This document shows positions 17,352 to 27,036 of a DNA stretch of 64,000 bases, piece by piece. A model generated the notes under the pieces. That model was not told the DNA's origin, ran no database searches, and saw nothing but the letters and a program-made list of their open reading frames with translations. Made by a program: the position numbers and the translations under genes. Source of the stretch: Morganella psychrotolerans (lineage in GTDB: Bacteria; Pseudomonadota; Gammaproteobacteria; Enterobacterales; Enterobacteriaceae); NCBI RefSeq assembly GCF_001676055.1, contig NZ_LZEX01000023.1, positions 62,001-126,000 of the forward strand, in the 5' to 3' direction. Positions within the stretch are counted from its first letter, which is position 1; every line of letters begins with the position of its first letter.

Positions 17352-18197
17352 ATGGTTCAACGCAATCAGGAATGGCTGGCATCACGCTTACAGCAGGCAG
17401 CGACAATCTGTAATCAGCCGGCAACGGATGATAAGAAAGATGCGCCGTTATGGCTGGGGATTGATCTCGGTACCTGTGATGTGGTGTCCATGGTGGTCAA
17501 TGCAGAAGGTCAGCCGGTGGCGGTTTGCCTTGATTGGGCAGATGTTGTCCGTGACGGCGTTGTCTGGGATTTCTTCGGTGCGGTAACTATCGTCAATAAA
17601 CATCTGGATACGCTGGAAAAGCAGTTGGGTTTCCGGTTTGACGTCGCCACTACCTCCTTTCCGCCGGGAACTGACCCGCGAATTTCAGTCAATGTGCTGG
17701 AATCCGCCGGGCTTACGGTCTCCAAAGTGCTGGATGAGCCGTCTGCGGTTGCTGACATGATGGGGCTGGATAAAGCCGCTGTTGTTGATATCGGCGGGGG
17801 CACCACTGGTATTGCTATCGTGCAGAACGGCGAAGTTGTCCGTTCCGGTGATGAAGCGACCGGCGGTCATCATATTTCTCTGACCCTGGCGGGTAATCAG
17901 CGTATTGAACTGGAAGTCGCCGAGCAGATGAAACGTGAGCGCGGCGAAAGTATCTGGCCGGTGATCCGTCCTGTTTACGAAAAAATGACGGACATCGTTG
18001 AACACCATATTCGCGGTGAAGATGTGACCGAACTCTGGCTGGCGGGCGGCTCTTGTATGCAGCCCGGTGTGCAGCCGTTGTTTCAGGCGCGTTTCCCGCA
18101 TCTTAACGTAGTACTGCCACAGCAATCTATCTTTATGACACCGCTGGCGATTGCCGTCTGCGGTGTATCTCAGGGGGAAAAGCATCATGCCGGATAA
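17352..18197 (+). CDS. eutJ: EutJ, actin-fold chaperone-like protein
   Basis: A 281-residue protein with an actin/Hsp70-type ATPase fold. The phosphate loops are LGIDLGTCDVVSMVV (residues about 36-50) and VVDIGGGTTGIAIV (about 142-155), with the adenosine motif LWLAGGSCMQPGV near the C-terminus. EutJ proteins accompany microcompartment operons, and a folding or assembly role is assumed; no reaction is firmly known. GGAGGAACC precedes the start and the end overlaps eutG by 11 bp. Confidence 0.95.
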   Translation: MVQRNQEWLASRLQQAATICNQPATDDKKDAPLWLGIDLGTCDVVSMVVNAEGQPVAVCLDWADVVRDGVVWDFFGAVTIVNKHLDTLEKQLGFRFDVATTSFPPGTDPRISVNVLESAGLTVSKVLDEPSAVADMMGLDKAAVVDIGGGTTGIAIVQNGEVVRSGDEATGGHHISLTLAGNQRIELEVAEQMKRERGESIWPVIRPVYEKMTDIVEHHIRGEDVTELWLAGGSCMQPGVQPLFQARFPHLNVVLPQQSIFMTPLAIAVCGVSQGEKHHAG

Positions 18198-19389
18198 TAA
18201 ATTACCTGCGGACGCGATGCAGTCTGCAATCTATCAGGCGCTGGATCTGGTCAATGCCCGTCAGGTGCGCGAGTTTTCTGTTCCGCCAACCACTTTAATC
18301 GGTCCGGGTGCGGTCGGGCGCAGCGGGGATGTTCTCGCTGAGCGCGGTATTAAGCACGTTTTCATTATGGTTGACGGCATGTTATTGCAGGCCGGACTGA
18401 CCGATGTGCTTGAGCGTAATCTGACCCGCAGCGGCATTGCCTATGAAATCTGGTCGTGCCCGCCGGGTGAGCCGATGGACAAAGATGTCTTCAATACTGT
18501 TGATCATCTGCTGAAAGTAAAATGTGACGGGATCATCGCCCTCGGCGGCGGCTCTGTCCTTGATGCAGCAAAAGCGGTCGCTGTGCTGGCAGCAAATCCC
18601 GGTCTGCCGCTGGCAAATTTAATGCCCGGAGCAGCACTGAATCCGCGTCTGCCGTTTATCGCTATTCCGACCACTGCCGGAACAGGCTCTGAAGCCACCA
18701 ATGTCTCCGTCATTATTGAAGCACAAAATCACATCAAACAAGTGCTGGCACACAGTCAGTTACTGCCTGACCTTGCGATTATCGATGCCTGTCTGACACT
18801 CGGCGTGCCGCCGCACATCACTGCGATGACCGGAATCGATGCCTTAACGCATGCCATCGAAGCCTATGTTGCCAGCAACGTGACTCCGCTGACACAGGCG
18901 CTGGCACTGCGGGCGATCACTATGATAAGCCACGCCCTGCCGGTGGCGGTTGGTCAGGGTCATGATATTAAAGCACGCGAAGACATGATGCTGGCGTCCT
19001 ATATGGCGGGCATGGCGTTTTCCAATGCCGGTCTGGGATTGTGTCACGCGATGGCGCACCAGATTGGTGCGGCATACAACATTCCGCACGGCAAGGCAAA
19101 CGCCATTATGTTGCCGTGGGTGATGCGTTTTAACCGCCTGGTGTGCAAACAGGCGTACAGCGAAATTGGTCATGCCCTGACTCAGCGTCAGATGACCGAC
19201 ATCGGGGCCATTGAGGCCGTGGAACAACTGATTAGCGACGTGGAACTTGCGCAAACGCTGCCATCTCTGGGCGGAAAACGTGAGGATTTTGATGGTTTTG
19301 CCAAAGCAGCATTGCAGGATATCTGCATCAAAACCAACCCGCGTGCGGTCACAGCGGCTCAGATAGCGGCGATTTACGAATCTGCCTGA
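18187..19389 (+). CDS. eutG: EutG, iron-type alcohol dehydrogenase
   Basis: A 400-residue group III (iron-dependent) alcohol dehydrogenase that reduces acetaldehyde to ethanol and recycles NAD+ within the microcompartment. Visible marks are the nucleotide loop GGGSVLDAAKAVAVL and AIPTTAGTGSEATNVSVI. The metal-binding segment is GLGLCHAMAHQIGAAYNIPHG. Start at 18187 (MPDNKLPAD) is supported by GGGGGAAAA upstream; the frame's earlier ATG lies within eutJ. The N-terminal helix MQSAIYQALDLVNA could be a targeting helix. Confidence 0.95.
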   Translation: MPDNKLPADAMQSAIYQALDLVNARQVREFSVPPTTLIGPGAVGRSGDVLAERGIKHVFIMVDGMLLQAGLTDVLERNLTRSGIAYEIWSCPPGEPMDKDVFNTVDHLLKVKCDGIIALGGGSVLDAAKAVAVLAANPGLPLANLMPGAALNPRLPFIAIPTTAGTGSEATNVSVIIEAQNHIKQVLAHSQLLPDLAIIDACLTLGVPPHITAMTGIDALTHAIEAYVASNVTPLTQALALRAITMISHALPVAVGQGHDIKAREDMMLASYMAGMAFSNAGLGLCHAMAHQIGAAYNIPHGKANAIMLPWVMRFNRLVCKQAYSEIGHALTQRQMTDIGAIEAVEQLISDVELAQTLPSLGGKREDFDGFAKAALQDICIKTNPRAVTAAQIAAIYESA

Positions 19390-19434
19390 GTCAAATAAGA
19401 ACAGCCTGCGCGACAGGCACGGAAGGAGCAGGGT

Positions 19435-20706
19435 ATGGGTATCAATGAAATTATCATGTACATCATGATGAGTTTTATGCTGATAGCAGCTGTGGATCGT
19501 ATCTTTAATCAGTTCGGCGGTTCAGAAGCTATCCTCGGTAAAATTGGTCTGGGTAAAGTCGGGAAAGGCATTGCCGGTTCCGGTGAGCAGTTTGAAGAAG
19601 GCTTTATGGCAATGGGTGCACTGGGTCTGGCAATGGTCGGTATGACTGCGCTGGCACCGGTTATCGCCATGTTGCTGGGGCCGGTTATTATTCCTGTATA
19701 TGAAATGCTGGGCGCGAACCCGTCAGTATTTGCGGGCAGTATCCTGGCTATCGACATGGGCGGTTTCTTCCTCGCGAAAGAGCTGGCAGGCGGTGACGCA
19801 GCAGCATGGTTATACTCCGGCGTGCTGTTAGCTTCCATGATGGGTGCGACTATGGTGTTTTCCATCCCTGTTGCACTCGGCATTATCGATAAAAAAGACC
19901 GTCGTTTTCTGGCACTCGGTGTGCTGGCGGGTATTGTCACCATTCCGATTGGCTGTATTGCCGGCGGGCTGGTCGCGAAGTTCTCCGGTGTTGAATATAA
20001 CGGTCAGGTTGTTGATTTCAGCATGACCATGCTACTGGTCAATATGATCCCCGTGATCATTGTGGCGGCGCTGGTTTGCCTGGGTCTGAAATTTATCCCT
20101 GAAAAAATGATCAACGGCTTCCAGATTTTCGCCAAAATCCTGGTCGGTATCATTACTATCGGCCTGGCGGCTGCGGTGGCTAAATTCACTGTGGGCTGGG
20201 ATATTATCCCGGGTCTGGACCCAATCTTTATGACAGAAGGGGATGTACCGGGACAAGTGATGCGCGCCATCGAAGTTATCGGTTCTATCTCTGCGGTGCT
20301 GTTAGGGGCTTACCCGATGGTGCTGCTGCTGACCCGCTGGTTTGACAAATCCTTTATGAAGATCGGCAGCCTGCTGAAAATTAACAATATTGCAGCCGGC
20401 GGTATGATCGCAACACTGGCGAACAACATTCCTATGTTCGGCATGATGAAAAACATGGATACCCGCGGCAAAGTCATTAACTGCGCATTCTCTGTATCAG
20501 CCGCATTTGCCCTCGGTGACCACTTAGGTTTCGTGGCAGCAAATATGGCACCGATGATTTTCCCGATGATTGTCGGCAAAATTGTGGGCGGTATTACGGC
20601 GATTATTGTTGCCATCATTATGATGCCGAAAAATATTGAGCAGGAAGATGTTGCAGCAGGCGCTGAAGCACAGGCTGACAATGCAGCGGAGGAAAGCCGC
20701 GCATGA
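19435..20706 (+). CDS. eutH: EutH, ethanolamine permease
   Basis: A 423-residue inner-membrane protein with about ten or eleven hydrophobic helices, the facilitator for ethanolamine, mostly needed at low external concentration or acidic pH. The start MGINEIIMYIMMSFMLIAAV and conserved stretches ILAIDMGGFFLAKELAGGD and TLANNIPMFGMMKNMDTRG identify the family. The C-terminal tail is acidic and Ala-rich. It overlaps eutA by four bases (ATGA). Confidence 0.95.
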   Translation: MGINEIIMYIMMSFMLIAAVDRIFNQFGGSEAILGKIGLGKVGKGIAGSGEQFEEGFMAMGALGLAMVGMTALAPVIAMLLGPVIIPVYEMLGANPSVFAGSILAIDMGGFFLAKELAGGDAAAWLYSGVLLASMMGATMVFSIPVALGIIDKKDRRFLALGVLAGIVTIPIGCIAGGLVAKFSGVEYNGQVVDFSMTMLLVNMIPVIIVAALVCLGLKFIPEKMINGFQIFAKILVGIITIGLAAAVAKFTVGWDIIPGLDPIFMTEGDVPGQVMRAIEVIGSISAVLLGAYPMVLLLTRWFDKSFMKIGSLLKINNIAAGGMIATLANNIPMFGMMKNMDTRGKVINCAFSVSAAFALGDHLGFVAANMAPMIFPMIVGKIVGGITAIIVAIIMMPKNIEQEDVAAGAEAQADNAAEESRA

Positions 20707-22121
20707 AAACCCTCGAACTCTTAAGTGTCGGTATTGATGTGGGCACGACCACCACTCAGGTGATCTTCTCCCGTCTTGTTCTGGTAAACCGCGCGGCGGT
20801 GTCACAGGTGCCGCGCTATGAGTTTGTGGATCGCTCGATTATCTGGCAGAGCCCGATATTATTCACACCGGTGGACAAAGACGGTCACCTGCGTGAAGAG
20901 GAACTGCTGGCGCTGGTGCTGGCACAATATAACGCCGCCGGAATGGATCCGGCGACGATAGATTCCGGTGCCATCATCATTACCGGTGAAACGGCAAAAA
21001 CCCGCAATGCGCGTCCGGCTGTGGTGGCGTTATCCCAGAAACTGGGGGATTTCGTGGTCGCGACCGCCGGTCCGCATCTGGAATCGGTGATTGCCGGTTT
21101 CGGCTCCGGCGCACAGACACTCTCTGAGCAGAAGATGGCGCGGGTGCTGAACATTGATATCGGCGGCGGCACCGCAAACTATGTGCTGTTCGAAGCCGGT
21201 CACGTTATCAGCTCCGCCTGTCTGAATGTCGGCGGGCGTCTGTTTGAAACCGATGCCAACGGGCGTGTCAGTTATGTGCATGCGCCGGGTCGTCTGATTG
21301 CCCGTGATTGTTTCGGGGAGCAGACAGATCCGATGTCGCTGACTGTCGCACAGCTCAATATCGTGGCTGATCGCATGAGTGAGCTGCTGTATGAAGTGAT
21401 CAGCGGGAAGTTATCGCCGCTCGGTCGTGAATTACTGATGACAGATGGTCTGCCGGAAAACAGTTCTTATTATGCGGTAACACTTTCCGGCGGTGTCGGC
21501 GAGTGCTACAGCAATCCTGAAACCGGTAATGACTTCCGTTTCGGGGATATCGGACCTCTGCTGGCGCAGGCTATCCGCCGCGATGCCAATTTCAATGCAT
21601 TACCGATGCGGACCCCGGCGCAGACTGTCCGTGCGACAGTGATCGGAGCCGGTGCGCATACCTTATCACTCTCCGGCAGCACCATCTGGCTGGACAGCAT
21701 CACATTGCCAATCCGCAATATCCCGGTTGTCCATCCGGCACTCGGTCGTGCGGATGATGAAGATCTGGTCAATACCTGGAGCCGTGCCCTGACGCAGATG
21801 GATCTCAATCCGCAGCAGGATCTTTACGCGCTCTCTCTGCCGGACTCTCTGCCGACCAGTTACGCCTCGGTGCAGTTCTGCATTGATGCCCTGGAACGCT
21901 TTACAAAAATGTACCCGAATACCATGCCGCTGCTGGTGATCGCCGGTCAGGATTTTGGTAAGGCGTTGGGTATGTTGCTGCGCCCGCTGATGAACGGCCG
22001 CGAACTGGCTGTCATTGACGAAGTTATCACGCGCACGGGCGATTATATCGATATCGGCTCACCGCTGTTCAGCGGTTCGGTCGTCCCTGTTACTGTTAAA
22101 TCACTCGCATTTCCTTCCTGA
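20703..22121 (+). CDS. eutA: EutA, ethanolamine ammonia-lyase reactivating factor
   Basis: A 472-residue Hsp70/actin-fold ATPase that releases damaged cobalamin from EutBC and allows a fresh adenosylcobalamin to bind. The nucleotide loops SVGIDVGTTTTQVIFSRL (residues about 8-25) and VLNIDIGGGTANYVLFEAG (about 147-165) are clear, as is VTLSGGVGECY near residue 258. It sits directly before eutB, 11 bp away. The ribosome site GGAGGAAA lies inside the eutH end. Confidence 0.95.
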   Translation: MKTLELLSVGIDVGTTTTQVIFSRLVLVNRAAVSQVPRYEFVDRSIIWQSPILFTPVDKDGHLREEELLALVLAQYNAAGMDPATIDSGAIIITGETAKTRNARPAVVALSQKLGDFVVATAGPHLESVIAGFGSGAQTLSEQKMARVLNIDIGGGTANYVLFEAGHVISSACLNVGGRLFETDANGRVSYVHAPGRLIARDCFGEQTDPMSLTVAQLNIVADRMSELLYEVISGKLSPLGRELLMTDGLPENSSYYAVTLSGGVGECYSNPETGNDFRFGDIGPLLAQAIRRDANFNALPMRTPAQTVRATVIGAGAHTLSLSGSTIWLDSITLPIRNIPVVHPALGRADDEDLVNTWSRALTQMDLNPQQDLYALSLPDSLPTSYASVQFCIDALERFTKMYPNTMPLLVIAGQDFGKALGMLLRPLMNGRELAVIDEVITRTGDYIDIGSPLFSGSVVPVTVKSLAFPS

Positions 22122-22132
22122 GGGAACGTTAT

Positions 22133-23494
22133 ATGAAATTAAAAACAACGCTGTTTGGTCAGACCTATCAGTTCCGGGACGTCAAAGACGTCCTCGCGAA
22201 AGCTAACGAACTCCGCTCCGGTGATATCCTGGCGGGTGTTGCGGCAGGTAACTCGCAGGAACGTGTGGCGGCAAAACAAGTGCTCGCTGACCTGACTATT
22301 GCTGATGTCCGCAATAACCCGGTTGTTCCGTATGAAGAAGACTGTGTTACCCGTCTTATCCAGGATGATATTAATGAGACGGAATATAACCGTGTCAAAA
22401 ACTGGACTATCGGCGAGCTGCGCGAACACGTACTGAGCGACACCACGTCCCTTGATAACATCAACCTGCTGCGCAAAGGGCTGACGTCTGAAGTTATCGC
22501 CGGTGTGGCAAAAATCTGCTCTAACGCCGACCTTATCTATGGCGCGAAGAAGATTCCTGTCGTAAAACGTGCCAATAACACCATGGGTCTGCCGGGTCAC
22601 TTCAGCGGCCGTTTACAGCCGAATGACACCCGCGATGAAGTGCAGAGTATTGTTGCACAAATCTATGAAGGTCTTTCTTATGGTTGTGGTGATGCGGTAA
22701 TCGGCGTCAACCCGGTCACCGACGATGTGGATAACCTCAGCCGCGTGCTGGATGCTATCTACGGCATCATCGACAAGTACGACATTCCGACGCAGGGTTG
22801 TGTGTTATCACACGTTACCACCCAGATGGAAGCTATCAAGCGCGGTGCGCCGGGCGGTCTGATTTTCCAGAGTATCTGTGGTAGTGAAAAAGGTCTGCGT
22901 GAGTTTGGTGTTGAGCTGGAAATGCTGGATGAAGCCCGCCACGTAGGCGCGCAGTATAACCGCATCGCCGGACCTAACTGCCTCTACTTTGAAACCGGAC
23001 AGGGCTCTGCACTGTCAGCAGGCGCGCACTACGGCGCTGACCAGGTCACCATGGAAGCCCGTAACTACGGACTGGCGCGTCATTATGATCCGTTTATGGT
23101 TAACACCGTTGTTGGTTTTATCGGACCTGAATATCTTTATAACGACCGCCAGATCATCCGTGCCGGTCTTGAAGATCACTTTATGGGTAAACTGAGCGGT
23201 ATCTCTATGGGCTGTGACTGCTGTTACACCAACCATGCGGATGCAGACCAGAACCTCAACGAAAACCTGATGATCCTGCTGGCGTCTGCGGGCTGTAACT
23301 TCATCATCGGTATGCCGCTGGGTGATGACATCATGCTCAACTACCAGACTACCGCGTTCCACGATATCGCCACCGTCCGTCAGTTACTCGGTCTGCGCCC
23401 TGCGCCGGAATTCGAAGCCTGGCTGGAAACCATGGGGCTGATGGAAAACGGACGTCTTACCAACCGTGCCGGTGACCCGTCACTGTTCTTCTGA
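22133..23494 (+). CDS. eutB: EutB, ethanolamine ammonia-lyase large subunit
   Basis: A 453-residue TIM-barrel catalytic subunit of adenosylcobalamin-dependent ethanolamine ammonia-lyase, which splits ethanolamine to acetaldehyde and ammonia. The sequence is highly conserved from MKLKTTLFGQTYQFRDVKDV to the end. It includes GLPGHFSGRLQPNDTRDEVQ, the barrel segment YFETGQGSALSAGAHYGADQ and SGISMGCDCCYTNHADADQN. The length equals the family standard and no key segment is missing. Confidence 0.98.
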   Translation: MKLKTTLFGQTYQFRDVKDVLAKANELRSGDILAGVAAGNSQERVAAKQVLADLTIADVRNNPVVPYEEDCVTRLIQDDINETEYNRVKNWTIGELREHVLSDTTSLDNINLLRKGLTSEVIAGVAKICSNADLIYGAKKIPVVKRANNTMGLPGHFSGRLQPNDTRDEVQSIVAQIYEGLSYGCGDAVIGVNPVTDDVDNLSRVLDAIYGIIDKYDIPTQGCVLSHVTTQMEAIKRGAPGGLIFQSICGSEKGLREFGVELEMLDEARHVGAQYNRIAGPNCLYFETGQGSALSAGAHYGADQVTMEARNYGLARHYDPFMVNTVVGFIGPEYLYNDRQIIRAGLEDHFMGKLSGISMGCDCCYTNHADADQNLNENLMILLASAGCNFIIGMPLGDDIMLNYQTTAFHDIATVRQLLGLRPAPEFEAWLETMGLMENGRLTNRAGDPSLFF

Positions 23495-23512
23495 TTGTTG
23501 AGGTAAATCATC

Positions 23513-24406
23513 ATGGATCAAAAACAAATTAATGACATTGTACGCAGCGTGATGGCTCAGATGGGGCACACGGGTACCAATGCAGAAGCGGTTGCTGCGG
23601 CAACACATGCGGCGCTGAATCAGGGTAATACCTCTGTTGAGTCAGTTGCATTAGATCTCGGCTCTCAGGAAGCAAAACAGTGGATCGGGGTTCAGAACCC
23701 GCACCGCGCCGAAGTGTTACAGGAACTGCGTAACAGCACAGGTTCACGTGTCTGCTCCGGTCGTGCCGGTGTGCGTCCGCGCACACAAAGTCTGCTGCGT
23801 TTCCTGGCGGACCACTCCCGTTCAAAAGATACCGTTCTGAAAGAAGTCCCGGCGGAATGGGTGAAAAAACAGAATCTGCTGGAACTGCAATCTGAAATTG
23901 CTGACAAAAACCAGTATCTGACCCGCCCGGACATGGGACGTATTCTGAACAAAGAATCCATCGAACTGCTGAAAACCAAGTGTGTGCAGGCGCCGGATGT
24001 GCAGGTCATTATCTCTGATGGTCTGTCTACGGATGCGGTCACCGCAAACTATGATGAGATCCTGCCGCCGCTGATGAAAGGTCTGGAGCAGTCCGGTCTG
24101 AAAGTCGGTACACCGTTCTTTGTCCGTTATGGTCGTGTGAAGATTGAAGATCAGGCCGGTGAAGTGCTCGGCGCGAAAGTGGTTATCCTGCTGGTGGGTG
24201 AACGTCCGGGTCTGGGACAGTCAGAAAGCCTTTCCTGCTACGCGGTGTATGCACCGACGGTTGCGGGCACAGTAGAAGCTGACCGTACCTGTATCTCGAA
24301 TATCCACCGCTCCGGTACACCACCGGTTGAAGCGGCAGCGGTTATCGTGGATTTAGCCAAACGTATGCTGGAGCAGAAAGCGTCCGGCATCAACATGAAT
24401 CGCTAA
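23513..24406 (+). CDS. eutC: EutC, ethanolamine ammonia-lyase small subunit
   Basis: A 297-residue partner of EutB that completes the cobalamin-binding site. The N-terminal [18 protein letters not shown], followed by an Ala/Thr-rich linker, is the encapsulation helix that targets the enzyme to the shell. The catalytic body begins near residue 60 ([20 protein letters not shown]) and contains [20 protein letters not shown] and [15 protein letters not shown]. It is 18 bp after eutB. Confidence 0.97.
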   Translation: MDQKQINDIVRSVMAQMGHTGTNAEAVAAATHAALNQGNTSVESVALDLGSQEAKQWIGVQNPHRAEVLQELRNSTGSRVCSGRAGVRPRTQSLLRFLADHSRSKDTVLKEVPAEWVKKQNLLELQSEIADKNQYLTRPDMGRILNKESIELLKTKCVQAPDVQVIISDGLSTDAVTANYDEILPPLMKGLEQSGLKVGTPFFVRYGRVKIEDQAGEVLGAKVVILLVGERPGLGQSESLSCYAVYAPTVAGTVEADRTCISNIHRSGTPPVEAAAVIVDLAKRMLEQKASGINMNR

Positions 24407-24419
24407 CGGGGAATTTACT

Positions 24420-25076
24420 ATGCCTGTATTAGATCTTATCCGTCCGAACGTCACTGCAATGCGTCTGATTGCTAATGTACAGCAAGATTTCTGCCGTGAA
24501 CTGAATTTACCGAAACACATCCGCAGTCTGGGTCTTATCACTGTTGACTCTGATGATGTTGCCTATATCGCCGCGGATGAAGCCACCAAGCAAGCGATGG
24601 TGGAAGTGGTGTTCGGGCGCTCCCTGTATGCAGGGGCGTCAAACTCACCGTCACCGACCTCCGGTGAAGTGATGATTATGCTGGGTGGTCCGAACCCTGC
24701 GGAAGTACGCGCAGGCCTGGACTCAATGATGGCAACCATCGAGTCAGGTCCGGCATTCCGCTGGGCGAATGACAAAGAAGATACTGCATTTCTGGCGCAT
24801 CTGGTGTCGCGTACCGGGTCGTATTTATCGGGCGATAAAATCCGTGCCGGTGACCCGATTGCGTATCTGGTGGCTCCGCCGCTGGAAGCCACATTTGGTA
24901 TTGATGCCGCACTGAAAGCCGCTGATGTACAGTTAGCAACCTATGTGGCACCGCCATCAGAAACTAACTACTCAGCCGCTTTCCTGACCGGCAGCCAGGC
25001 AGCATGTCAGGCTGCGTGTAATGCCTTTACCGAAGCGGTTCTGGATATTGCGCGCAACCCGATTCAGCGCGCCTGA
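24420..25076 (+). CDS. eutL: EutL, tandem-domain microcompartment shell protein
   Basis: A 218-residue BMC-T protein with two fused permuted shell domains that forms pseudo-hexameric trimers with a gated central pore. N-terminal [40 protein letters not shown] and [20 protein letters not shown] are typical. It may pass larger cofactors or ethanolamine; ligand-gated pore closure is known for the family. Confidence 0.97.
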   Translation: MPVLDLIRPNVTAMRLIANVQQDFCRELNLPKHIRSLGLITVDSDDVAYIAADEATKQAMVEVVFGRSLYAGASNSPSPTSGEVMIMLGGPNPAEVRAGLDSMMATIESGPAFRWANDKEDTAFLAHLVSRTGSYLSGDKIRAGDPIAYLVAPPLEATFGIDAALKAADVQLATYVAPPSETNYSAAFLTGSQAACQAACNAFTEAVLDIARNPIQRA

Positions 25077-25116
25077 GTCGGGAGAACTGTTCAGTCATTA
25101 ACACAGGAGAAAGGTC

Positions 25117-25689
25117 ATGATCGATTCATTGGGATTACTGGAAGTGTACGGTCTGGTGTCCGGCATTGATGCGGCGGATGCGATGCTCAAGTCGGCCAAC
25201 GTCCGCATCCTTAATTATGAAATGGTGATCCCGGGGATGGTGACCCTTGTTGTTGAAGGCGACCTGGCGGCATGCCGCGCTGCTGTTGACGCGGGCATTG
25301 CCGCCGCGTCACGCACCGGCAAAGTGGTTGGTCACAAAGTGATCGGACGCCCTGACAGTGATACCGAATGGCTGGTCACCGGGTTCAGCGGTGTGCCGGT
25401 TAAGGTCAAACCGCAGTCTCCGGCACCGGCTGTTCCTGCTGCTGCACCTGTTTCTGCACCGGCAGCGCCTGTGGCTGAAGCCGCAAGCGCACCGGATTCG
25501 GATGAACTGCTGGCGTTTACCGCTAATGCGCAGCATCGTCATGGTGTGACCGCCGGTGAAGCCGCTATGCACTTCAGTTGCCTGATTGAAGAGAGCCGCG
25601 ATGCGCTGGAAAGCCTGTTTAAACAGGGAAAACTGCGCAAACGCGGCAGTCGCTACCGGGTGAAACAGGAAGGAAACCGTGATGAGTAA
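25117..25689 (+). CDS. eutK: EutK, shell protein with C-terminal helix-turn-helix domain
   Basis: A 190-residue protein. Residues about 1-90 are a BMC-H shell domain (MIDSLGLLEVYGLVSGIDAAD, GMVTLVVEGDLAACRAAVDA). A 35-residue Pro/Ala-rich linker with repeated PAAAPVSAPAAP-like units follows. Residues about 125-185 form the small basic winged-helix domain known in EutK (HRHGVTAGEAAMHF, LFKQGKLRKRGSRYRVKQ). This last domain is thought to bind nucleic acid, though its job is unknown. The linker is longer than I expect for Salmonella EutK. The end overlaps the pduS start. Confidence 0.95.
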   Translation: MIDSLGLLEVYGLVSGIDAADAMLKSANVRILNYEMVIPGMVTLVVEGDLAACRAAVDAGIAAASRTGKVVGHKVIGRPDSDTEWLVTGFSGVPVKVKPQSPAPAVPAAAPVSAPAAPVAEAASAPDSDELLAFTANAQHRHGVTAGEAAMHFSCLIEESRDALESLFKQGKLRKRGSRYRVKQEGNRDE

Positions 25690-27034
25690 CCTGACTGCGG
25701 GTCTGCATGAGTGCGGGCCCGACATTATTCGTCAGCGGGTGCAGGATGCCGGTGTTGTCGGTGCAGGCGGGGCGGGTTTTCCCACTCACGTCAAGCTGGC
25801 GGCACAGGCTGAAATCTACCTTGTCAATGCGGCTGAATGTGAGCCGCTTTTGCAGGTGGATCAGCAACTTGCTGTCCGTGAGGCTGATGCCCTGATCCGT
25901 GGTTTGCTGTACGCCATGCGGGCGACCGGCGCAAAAGAAGGCATTATTGCCATCAAGGGTAAATATCAGGCAGCTATTGATATCCTGAATGCGCGACTGC
26001 CTGATACCCTGCGTCTGCATATTTTACCGGATGTCTACCCGGCGGGTGATGAAGTGATCACTATCTGGCTGGCAACCGGACGACGCGTACCACCTGCGGC
26101 ACTGCCGCTCGCGGTCGGTGTGGTGGTGAGCAATGTCCAGACATTGATCAATGTGGCGTATGCTGTTGAAAAAGAACAGGCGGTCATTTACCGGGTCTTA
26201 ACCGTTAATGGTGCGGTTCACCATCCGGTCACGCTTTCCGTCCCTGTCGGCACCACACTGCGTGAAGTGCTGGCGCTGGCGGGTGGTGTAACCATCAGTA
26301 ACCCTGCTTATATTAACGGCGGGCCGATGATGGGGAAATTACAGACATCACTCGATGATGCGGTGACCAAAACGACCGGCGGATTATTAGTGCTGCCGGA
26401 CGATCATATTTTAATTCAGCGCCGGACGCGCTCAGAGCGCACGGTGATTAACCAGGCGCGCACAGTGTGCGAACAGTGCGGAATGTGTACCGAGCTTTGC
26501 CCGCGCCATATTATTGGTCACGAACTGCCGCCGCACCTGATTGTCCGCGCGGTGGGTTATGAACAAATCTCGTCTCCGTCAGCGGTTGTGGCCGCACTGA
26601 CCTGCTCGGAATGCGCGATCTGTGAAGCCTGGTCCTGCCCGGTCGAAATTTCCCCGATGCGCCTGAATCAGATGCTGAAAGTGAAGCTGCGTGAAGAAGG
26701 GATCCGCTACGAAGGTGAATTGCGCCCGGAAGATCCGATGGCACAACACAGGATGCTGCCGGTAAAACGCCTTGTCCGTCGTCTGGAACTGACTGAATTC
26801 ATGCACAAAGCACCGATGACCGATGATATTTACGCGCCGCAGCAAGTCATTATTCCGCTGCGTCAGCACATTGGCGCACCGGCGGTTCCGGTGGTCAGTG
26901 AGGGTGATAAAGTCACCGCCGGTATGCTTATCGCAATGATTCCGGAAAAAGCGCTGGGCGCACCGGTTCATGCCAGTATCAGTGGCGTTGTCCGCCATAT
27001 TGACAGCACCGCTGTCACGATAGAGAGAGAATAA
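25682..27034 (+). CDS. pduS: PduS-type corrinoid reductase inside the eut operon
   Basis: A 450-residue RnfC-like flavo-iron-sulfur protein matching PduS, the cobalamin reductase of the propanediol microcompartment. It has the NADH/FMN-binding GAGGAGFPTHVKLAAQ near residue 20, VNAAECEPLLQVDQQ, two [4Fe-4S] motifs CEQCGMCTELCP and CSECAICEAWSCP, and a lipoyl-like C-terminal domain. It reduces cob(III)/cob(II)alamin so that an adenosyltransferase can act. Here it overlaps eutK and precedes pduT, so it most likely serves EutT. ATG at 25682 preferred; a GTG at 25679 is adjacent. Confidence 0.93.
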   Translation: MSNLTAGLHECGPDIIRQRVQDAGVVGAGGAGFPTHVKLAAQAEIYLVNAAECEPLLQVDQQLAVREADALIRGLLYAMRATGAKEGIIAIKGKYQAAIDILNARLPDTLRLHILPDVYPAGDEVITIWLATGRRVPPAALPLAVGVVVSNVQTLINVAYAVEKEQAVIYRVLTVNGAVHHPVTLSVPVGTTLREVLALAGGVTISNPAYINGGPMMGKLQTSLDDAVTKTTGGLLVLPDDHILIQRRTRSERTVINQARTVCEQCGMCTELCPRHIIGHELPPHLIVRAVGYEQISSPSAVVAALTCSECAICEAWSCPVEISPMRLNQMLKVKLREEGIRYEGELRPEDPMAQHRMLPVKRLVRRLELTEFMHKAPMTDDIYAPQQVIIPLRQHIGAPAVPVVSEGDKVTAGMLIAMIPEKALGAPVHASISGVVRHIDSTAVTIERE

Positions 27035-27036
27035 AT